Shown here: positions 49,108 through 54,031 of the stretch, one piece after another
Layout of the letters: every line of letters begins with the position of its first letter
Numbering within the stretch: position 1 is the first letter of the stretch
Assembly: GCA_021787365.1 (NCBI GenBank)
Contig: JAJYMB010000025.1
Span: forward strand, 1-54,031
Direction: 5' to 3'
DNA: 54,031 nt
Source: Actinomycetes bacterium
GTDB lineage: Bacteria > Actinomycetota > Acidimicrobiia > Acidimicrobiales > Palsa-688
Program-made: the position numbers and the translations under genes
The notes under the pieces: model-generated
Databases searched by the model: none
What the model saw: only the letters and a program-made list of their open reading frames with translations
What the model was told of the DNA's origin: nothing

Positions 49108-49447
49108 CAAGAAATGCTCGAAGGACACGCCTCACGGCGGTCAGTTCATTCGGTGCCACCGCGCCTAATCGGCGCTCGAGACGCTGGTAGGCCACTGCCC
49201 GCGCGTCCTCGGGCCGGGAAAAGGACGGCAGCGTGCTCAGGCCGGACGCCTGAGAGGAAATGGGGATCTGGTGTCGCAGCCCGCGGTCGCGGGTGGTCAC
49301 CGGGACCACGAAGACGACACCGTGCGGCAGCGAAAGGTGCAACTGGCTGGACACGACGATGACCGGCCGATGGCCCGCCCGCCCCGACCCTTTGACCGGG
49401 CTAAGGTCGGCCAGCCAGACATCGCCTGGCCGGAGCGGCTCGCTCAC
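49100..49447 (-). CDS. mazF: MazF/PemK-family endoribonuclease toxin
   Basis: 115 aa. LRPGDVWLADLSPVKGSGRA, GHRPVIVVSSQ, VVFVVPVTTRDRG and a C-terminal YQRLERRLGAVAPNEL give the complete MazF fold. It cuts mRNA at short sequences. The GTG start overlaps the antitoxin stop by 4 nt (GTGA). Confidence 0.9.
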   Translation of the reverse strand: MSEPLRPGDVWLADLSPVKGSGRAGHRPVIVVSSQLHLSLPHGVVFVVPVTTRDRGLRHQIPISSQASGLSTLPSFSRPEDARAVAYQRLERRLGAVAPNELTAVRRVLRAFLDL

Positions 49448-49695
49448 TCGGTGCCGAGCCCGTCATCTGCGGTCGCGTCCCACTCCGCCAGTTCGCTGGC
49501 GTAGTCGGCCCAGTTGCCGGCGTCGGCCTGCAACCGTGAATAGTCCTCGCGCACGCCCGCCCAGAACTGGGCCTCCTCGGCCCTGTCGAGAGCGCGCGCC
49601 AACTCGGCGTCCATCGTGACATGGTCGGCGTCTGCGAGCTTCTTGAGCCGGTTCCGTGTCTCAATGGAAACCTTGATAGTAGTCATATTTGTCAT
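49444..49695 (-). CDS. MazE-like antitoxin
   Basis: 83 aa from the ATG at 49695. IKVSIETRNRLKKLADADHV is a ribbon-helix-helix-like DNA-binding N-terminus, and the acidic tail (WADYASELAEWDATADDG) should neutralise MazF. A TATACT -10 box lies 6 bp before the ATG, so the mRNA is probably leaderless. Confidence 0.8.
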   Translation of the reverse strand: MTNMTTIKVSIETRNRLKKLADADHVTMDAELARALDRAEEAQFWAGVREDYSRLQADAGNWADYASELAEWDATADDGLGTE

Positions 49696-49701
49696 ACCCA
49701 A

Positions 49702-49707
49702 AGTATA
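49702..49707 (-). promoter_or_regulatory. -10 element of mazEF
   Basis: TATACT on the minus strand, 6 bp before the antitoxin ATG. No good -35 is seen at the usual distance. Confidence 0.4.
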
Positions 49708-49780
49708 CCTCGGCGGGAGCCGTGCTTAGGGAGCCGGGGTTTTAGAAGGGCCGCTTCCGCCGTAAATGTGGGGGGCCAAG

Positions 49781-49830
49781 TGCTGAATCTCCCTTTCCGC
49801 AGGTCGGCTGACCGATATCTCGCGAATTAC
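49781..49830 (+). repeat. Left terminal inverted repeat of the IS1634-like element
   Basis: 50 bp. Differs from the right end at positions 8, 12, 22, 23 and 41. It reaches into the last codons of the DUF6788 gene. Confidence 0.9.
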
Positions 49831-50294
49831 AAGCCGGTGGTTCGTCGGCTCCGAGGGGCCGGTGCTCGGCGTTTCCCCTGCGGAGAGGGACCGGTGTCGG
49901 TGTGGCCTCGGTCCCCGCTGCGGGCCCGGTGACCCGTGGGCGCTGGCTGGGGATCCCAGCCTTCGGTCCGCTCGGCGATCCGAAGTGAGAGCGCCTCTAG
50001 CTCGGTGAGCAGGTCGCGGGCTCGCTTCGCGTTGGCGAACCAGGCCTCGTAGCGTTCGACTTGGTCACCAGACAGCCAGCGGCTGACGGTCTTGCCGCCG
50101 ATCTTTCGGCTCCACTGGCGATAGGGGCCGTGCAGCACCGGAGGATCTGCTTTGCAGGCACAGCCCGGCTTGCCGCAGCGCAGCTGGCGTTTGGTGACGC
50201 TGCCCGGCAGGCAGTAGCCGATGTCTGCGAGCTCGGCGGCGATCCTGTGCTGGTCGGCGTCCTCTGTCGGTCCTGGTCGGGGCGGCTCAGCCAT
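49827..50294 (-). CDS. DUF6788-like passenger protein of the IS element
   Basis: 155 aa. ADIGYCLPGSVTKRQLRCGK, PGCACKADPPVLHGPYRQW, RKIGGKTVSRWLSGDQVERY is the compact domain I know as DUF6788; Cys at 40, 45 and 47 may bind metal. The Pro/Arg-rich tail after residue 115 looks disordered. ATG at 50294, divergent from the transposase. It may act as a regulator or accessory of transposition; function unknown. Confidence 0.7.
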   Translation of the reverse strand: MAEPPRPGPTEDADQHRIAAELADIGYCLPGSVTKRQLRCGKPGCACKADPPVLHGPYRQWSRKIGGKTVSRWLSGDQVERYEAWFANAKRARDLLTELEALSLRIAERTEGWDPQPAPTGHRARSGDRGHTDTGPSPQGKRRAPAPRSRRTTGL

Positions 50295-50323
50295 GACGGT
50301 CCTTGACTCTCGCTCCCACCCAA

Positions 50324-50344
50324 CCTACCGTATAGGACGGTAGG
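50324..50344. promoter_or_regulatory. Inverted repeat between DUF6788 and transposase genes
   Basis: CCTACCGT-ATAGG-ACGGTAGG, perfect 8-bp arms, in the 71-bp divergent promoter region. Candidate operator for control of transposition. Confidence 0.5.
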
Positions 50345-50365
50345 CACGCCGTCAAGGAGGGTGCG

Positions 50366-52084
50366 GTGGGACGACTCGTCGATCTCGGGGAGGCGTCGCT
50401 CGAAGAGCGCCGTATCGGGGCGCTGCCGATCGTGAACGCCTTCATGGAGCGCCTCGGGCTCCGAGGCCTCCTCGATGGCTACGTCGTGGCGGGCCCCCGG
50501 GCCTCCCTCGCCCCTTCGGCGCCGTTGCTCGTGCTCCTTCAAAGCCTCGTCGTCGAGCGCGCCCCGGTCTACAAGATCGCAGAGTGGGTAGCCGGTCGTC
50601 CCGAGGCACTGCTCGGGCCCCACCCCGGGGAGATCGCGGCCTTGAACGATGACCGGCTCGGACGGGCGCTCGACGCCCTGTTCTGTGCCGACCGGGCCTC
50701 GATGCTCACCGCGCTCATGACGAAGGCGATCGAGGTGTTCACGATCTCCTTGGACGAGCTGCACAACGACGCCACGACATTGCACATGCAAGGCGAGTAC
50801 GCGTCTTCGGTGGGCGACTCGTCGCGGGCGCCACGCGTCCGCTTCGGCCACGCGAAGGAGCGCCCGGACCTCGCCCAGCTCATCTACCTGCTCACGGTGT
50901 CCTCGGACGGCTACGTGCCGATCACCTACCGACTGGCCGACGGCAACACCTCCGAGGACCCGACCCACATCCCGACCTGGGAGTCGTGCTGTGTGCTGGC
51001 CGGGACGACGAGCTTCCTCTATGTGCGCGATGCGAAGCTCTGCAACCGCAGCGCGATGGGCCACATCGACCGCAACCACGGGCGGTTCCTCTGCGTCATG
51101 CCGGCCACCAGGGCAGAAGTCGGCGAGTTCCGCCGCTTCATCGCTGCCAACACCCCTGCATGGACCGAGGTGGCCCGCCGGAAGGGGAAGCGGAAGGACG
51201 ATCCCGACAAGGTGTTCTACGCGACGCCCGCGCCCTCACCGTCGGTGGAGGGCTATCGCATCTGCTGGTCCCGCTCGACGACCAAGGAGCTCGACGACGC
51301 GGCGAAGCGCCGACGGGCGATCGAGGCGGCGCGGGTCGCGACCGAAGCCTTGTGCGAGAGGCTCTCTGGGCCCCGGTGCCGCTTGAAGGACGAGGCGTCG
51401 GTAAAGGCCGCGGCCACAGCCGCGATCGACCAGGCCGGCGCGTCGCGCTGGGTGAGGGCGGAGATCTCGACCACGACGGTCGTGCGTCATCGCCAGCAAC
51501 GGCGCGGACGGCCGGGCCCCAACACTCTGTACGTGCGCATCGAGGAGCAGCGCTACCAGGTGCGTGCGGTCGTCATGGACGACGTGGTGCGCGACGACGC
51601 CTGCTTCGACGCCTGCTTCGACGGCTGCTGGCCGGCCATGACCAGCGACAAGAACCTCACCGAGGCCGAGCTGCTCTTCGCCATGAAGCGACAGCCCGGC
51701 GTCGAGGGCCGCCACCACGTGCTCAAGAGCGTGGTCGGCTTCGTCCCGGTCTACTTGAAGTCCAACGAGCGGATCGACGCCTTCGCGTTCTTGGGCTACG
51801 TCGCCGTCCTCGTCCACGCGTTGATCGAGCGGGAGCTGCGCAATGCGATGCGCGACGCCACGATCGCAGCTCTCCCCTCTCTACCCCGAGAGCCGGGACT
51901 GCAAGGCGCCGACCGCAGCCCGGGTGATCGAGATCTTCGAGCCCCTGTCCGCTCACGAGCTTGGGTCGCTGGCGAGGTGGTCGCGTCATTCCATCCGACC
52001 CTCTCCAAGCTGCACCGCCAGGTGCTCGACCTGCTCAACGTGCCCGCGACCGCCTACCAGGCCGAAACGGTGACCACCCTGTAA
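50366..52084 (+). CDS. IS1634-family transposase, with compensating frameshifts near the C-terminus
   Basis: 572 aa. N-terminal domain (SLEERRIGALPIVNAFMERL), DDE core with DELHNDATTLHMQGEY, then RHHVLKSVVGFVPVYLKSNE and a normal C-terminus HPTLSKLHRQVLDLLNVPAT. Between about 51870 and 51960 the family sequence (LYPESRDCKAPTAARVIEIF) is in another frame, so two indels that cancel are present; about 28 residues are scrambled. It may still be active or may be damaged. GTG at 50366 with AAGGAGG upstream. Confidence 0.88.
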   Translation: MGRLVDLGEASLEERRIGALPIVNAFMERLGLRGLLDGYVVAGPRASLAPSAPLLVLLQSLVVERAPVYKIAEWVAGRPEALLGPHPGEIAALNDDRLGRALDALFCADRASMLTALMTKAIEVFTISLDELHNDATTLHMQGEYASSVGDSSRAPRVRFGHAKERPDLAQLIYLLTVSSDGYVPITYRLADGNTSEDPTHIPTWESCCVLAGTTSFLYVRDAKLCNRSAMGHIDRNHGRFLCVMPATRAEVGEFRRFIAANTPAWTEVARRKGKRKDDPDKVFYATPAPSPSVEGYRICWSRSTTKELDDAAKRRRAIEAARVATEALCERLSGPRCRLKDEASVKAAATAAIDQAGASRWVRAEISTTTVVRHRQQRRGRPGPNTLYVRIEEQRYQVRAVVMDDVVRDDACFDACFDGCWPAMTSDKNLTEAELLFAMKRQPGVEGRHHVLKSVVGFVPVYLKSNERIDAFAFLGYVAVLVHALIERELRNAMRDATIAALPSLPREPGLQGADRSPGDRDLRAPVRSRAWVAGEVVASFHPTLSKLHRQVLDLLNVPATAYQAETVTTL

Positions 52085-52130
52085 TTCGCCAGATATCGGT
52101 CAGCCGATATGCGGAAAGAGAGGTTCAGCA
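52081..52130 (-). repeat. Right terminal inverted repeat of the IS1634-like element
   Basis: 50 bp; begins inside the transposase stop codon and ends at the element boundary. Confidence 0.9.
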
Positions 52131-52366
52131 GCCACGACCCGGAGAATACCGCCAGCACGAATAGTGCGGATAACGGTTCGGCACGTGGTCTTCACGCACT
52201 GACAGGGGAATGATGCGAAATGGTACGAACCTTAACCCGAAGTTCCCCCCAGTACAGCGTCCCCAAACAGTAGTCCCTTGCCTGGACCTGGGGTTTTGCG
52301 TCTGACCGAAGGGTGCCAGCGTAAGCATGTAATGAGAGTACGCGCGCATATAGGATCTGGTAATAC
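52131..52366. other. Spacer between two IS1634-like transposases
   Basis: About 240 bp with no gene. It may contain the left end of the second element, whose partner end lies outside the window. Confidence 0.35.
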
Positions 52367-52395
52367 TTGATCTAATGACATCGATGTAGTACGAT
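52367..52395 (+). promoter_or_regulatory. Promoter of the second transposase
   Basis: TTGATC (52367-52372), 17-bp spacer, TACGAT (52390-52395). Transcription would begin at or near the ATG at 52403, giving a leaderless mRNA. Confidence 0.5.
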
Positions 52396-52402
52396 CGTCG
52401 GC

Positions 52403-54031
52403 ATGTATGTAGCCGTGGTGCCGAACCGGGGCTCGCCGCCGGCGGTGCTGCTCCGGGAGAGCTACCGCGAGGGCGGCAAGGTGAAAAGCCGCACCTTGGC
52501 AAACCTTTCGCACTGGCCGGAGGAAAAGGTGGAAGCGCTCCGGGCGGTCCTGAAAGGCGAGCCTGTGCCTGCCGGTCCGGCCGAAAGGGCCTTGGTGGAG
52601 GCCTTCGAGGTCACGCGCAGCCTGCCCCACGGCCACGTTGCCGCCGTGCTCGGGACGCTGCGGCGCCTCGGCTTGGAGGAGCTGTCGGGCCCCGCCTGCC
52701 GGGAGCGGGACCTCGTCGTGGCGATGGTGGTCGCCCAGGTCGTCTCACCGGGCTCGAAGCTCGCTTTCGCAAGGCAGCTGCGGCCCGAGACCGCTACGAG
52801 CTCGCTCGGCGAGGTGTGCTCGGCCACCACCGCCGACGAGGACGACCTCTACGGGGCGATGGACTGGCTCTTGGCGCGCCAGGGGGCGATCGAAGAGGCC
52901 CTCGCTGCCCGGCACCTCTCAGACGGCGTGCTCGTGCTCTACGACGTCTCCTCGGCCGCCTTCGAGGGCCTCACCTGCCCCCTCGGGGCGATCGGCCACC
53001 CGAGGGACGGCGTCCACGGCCGTCTCCAGGTCGTCTACGGCCTGCTCACCACGACCGCGGGCAAGCCGGTCGCCGTCGAGGTCTTCGAGGGCAACACCGG
53101 GGGCCCGAAGACCGTCGCCCCCCAGGTGAAGAAGCTGAAGCGCCGCTTCGGGCTCACCCGCGTCTGCCTGGTGGGCGACAGGGGGGTGCTCACCGCCGCC
53201 CGGCTCCGGGAGGACCTGGCCCCCGCCCAGCTCGACTGGGTCACGGCCCTCCGGGCACCGCAGATAAAGGCCCTGGTCGACGAAGGCACAGTCCAGCTCG
53301 GCCTCTTCGACGAAGCCGGCCTGTCCGAGGTCACCCACCCCGACTACCCGGGCGAGCGCCTCGTCGCCTGCAAGGGCCCGCTACTAGCCGAAAAACGTGC
53401 CCTGGAGCGCGAGGAGCTGTTGAGGGCGACCGAGGCCGACCTGGCTCCCATCGCGGCGGCCACCGAGCGCGAGAAGAGGCCGCTGCGGGGCAAGGACAAG
53501 ATCGCCCTCCGGGTGGGCAAGGTCATGAACCGCCACAAGGTGGCCAAGCACTTCATTACCGAGGTCACCGACACCTCGCTCCACTTCTCCCGCAACGAGG
53601 CAAAGATCGCCGAGGAGGCCCGCCTGGACGGCATCTACGTGCTCCGGACGAGCCTGCCTGAAGAGGTCCTCGGCCGTGACTGCGTCGTGTTCTCGTACAA
53701 GGAGCTGGAGAACGTCGAGCGGGCGTTCAGGGGCTCCAGTTCCGAGCTCGACGTCCGCCCTGTCCGCCACCACCTCGAAGGCCGTGTACGGGCGCACGTG
53801 TTCCTGCGCATGCTCAGCTACTACGTCGCCTGGCACATGAAAGAGGCCCTCGCCCCGTTGCTTTTCAAAGACGACGACAGGGAGGCCGCCCTGGCTGCCC
53901 GCCCCGGCCCGGTCGCCCCGGCGGTGCGCTCGACCAAGGCCCTGAAGAAGATAGCCCGCAAGCGCACCGAGGACGGCTGGCCGGCACACAGCTTCGAGAC
54001 CCTCCTAAAGGACCTGGGCACCATCTGCGTG
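52403..54031 (+). CDS. IS1634-like transposase, second type, 3' end outside window
   Basis: 543 codons visible, still open at the right edge. VLVLYDVSSAAFEGLTCPLG, GRLQVVYGLLTTTAGKPVAV, EVFEGNTGGPKTVAPQVKKL, LVGDRGVLTAARLREDL and LDGIYVLRTSL are DDE transposase segments; VRHHLEGRVRAHVFLRMLSY near the end is also typical. It is clearly different from the transposase at 50366-52084. No DUF6788 gene accompanies it in the window. Confidence 0.88.
   Translation, partial: MYVAVVPNRGSPPAVLLRESYREGGKVKSRTLANLSHWPEEKVEALRAVLKGEPVPAGPAERALVEAFEVTRSLPHGHVAAVLGTLRRLGLEELSGPACRERDLVVAMVVAQVVSPGSKLAFARQLRPETATSSLGEVCSATTADEDDLYGAMDWLLARQGAIEEALAARHLSDGVLVLYDVSSAAFEGLTCPLGAIGHPRDGVHGRLQVVYGLLTTTAGKPVAVEVFEGNTGGPKTVAPQVKKLKRRFGLTRVCLVGDRGVLTAARLREDLAPAQLDWVTALRAPQIKALVDEGTVQLGLFDEAGLSEVTHPDYPGERLVACKGPLLAEKRALEREELLRATEADLAPIAAATEREKRPLRGKDKIALRVGKVMNRHKVAKHFITEVTDTSLHFSRNEAKIAEEARLDGIYVLRTSLPEEVLGRDCVVFSYKELENVERAFRGSSSELDVRPVRHHLEGRVRAHVFLRMLSYYVAWHMKEALAPLLFKDDDREAALAARPGPVAPAVRSTKALKKIARKRTEDGWPAHSFETLLKDLGTICV

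Larger units (their letters stand above)
49781..52130 (+). mobile_element. IS1634-like insertion sequence, 2350 bp, complete
   Basis: Bounded by 50-bp inverted repeats with 45 of 50 positions identical (49781-49830 and 52081-52130, outer end TGCTGAAYCTCYCTTTCCGC). It carries a transposase and a divergently coded DUF6788 protein, both tight between the ends. No clear target duplication is visible (left flank ends CCAAG, right flank starts GCCAC). Confidence 0.88.

Noticed and set aside
50986..51927. 313-aa plus-strand open frame inside the transposase
   Set aside because: Out-of-frame shadow, Arg/Gly-rich.

Overview
The window is high-GC DNA with GTG/TTG starts, many 4-nt ATGA/GTGA stop-start overlaps, a homodimeric AceE-type pyruvate dehydrogenase E1, and several toxin-antitoxin pairs. 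This fits an actinobacterium, possibly an acidimicrobial or related lineage; the sequence alone does not fix the taxon. I see no rRNA, tRNA or CRISPR array.

Region 1 (1-15.0 kb, all minus strand) is a glycan uptake and hydrolysis block. A PhyH-type dioxygenase, a small membrane protein, a family-5 solute-binding protein and a complete Dpp/Opp-type ABC transporter form one operon. Downstream lie a large secreted GxGYxYP-like protein, a DUF6259-like glycosidase and a GH2 glycosidase that runs off the left edge. Three TTGAC-type promoters drive these units, and two of them carry a related ATGCATCATC element. A decayed group II intron reverse transcriptase fragment sits at the end of the transporter operon.

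Region 2 (15.9-29.6 kb, mainly plus strand) looks like an organosulfonate catabolic locus. It has a FadR-type regulator, SuyA and SuyB ((R)-sulfolactate sulfo-lyase), a GabD-like aldehyde dehydrogenase, an SlcC-like (S)-sulfolactate dehydrogenase, remains of a ComC-like Ldh_2 dehydrogenase, an IlvD/Edd-type dehydratase and an SDR. Read together: sulfosugar oxidation and dehydration, sulfolactaldehyde to (S)-sulfolactate, racemisation through sulfopyruvate, then cleavage to pyruvate and sulfite. The comC-like gene is broken. Its first 23 or so codons lie at 20.8 kb and a central piece at 26.7 kb, separated by about 5.8 kb that carries a GH38 alpha-mannosidase, a second DUF6259-like glycosidase and a LacI remnant.

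Region 3 (29.8-36.6 kb) is housekeeping: aceE, an RNase HI fused to a ribbon-helix-helix domain, a secreted protein, and purB with a translationally coupled small gene. Region 4 (36.7-49.7 kb) holds a four-gene coupled cassette (SNF2 helicase, SWIM protein, RapA-like SNF2 helicase, zinc-ribbon protein) with toxin-antitoxin genes on both sides (HTH/PIN, orphan Phd-like, a small HTH pair, RHH/PIN, MazEF) and a TauE/SafE exporter. Region 5 (49.8 kb to the end) has a complete IS1634-like element with 50-bp inverted repeats and a DUF6788 passenger, then a second IS1634-like transposase cut by the right edge.
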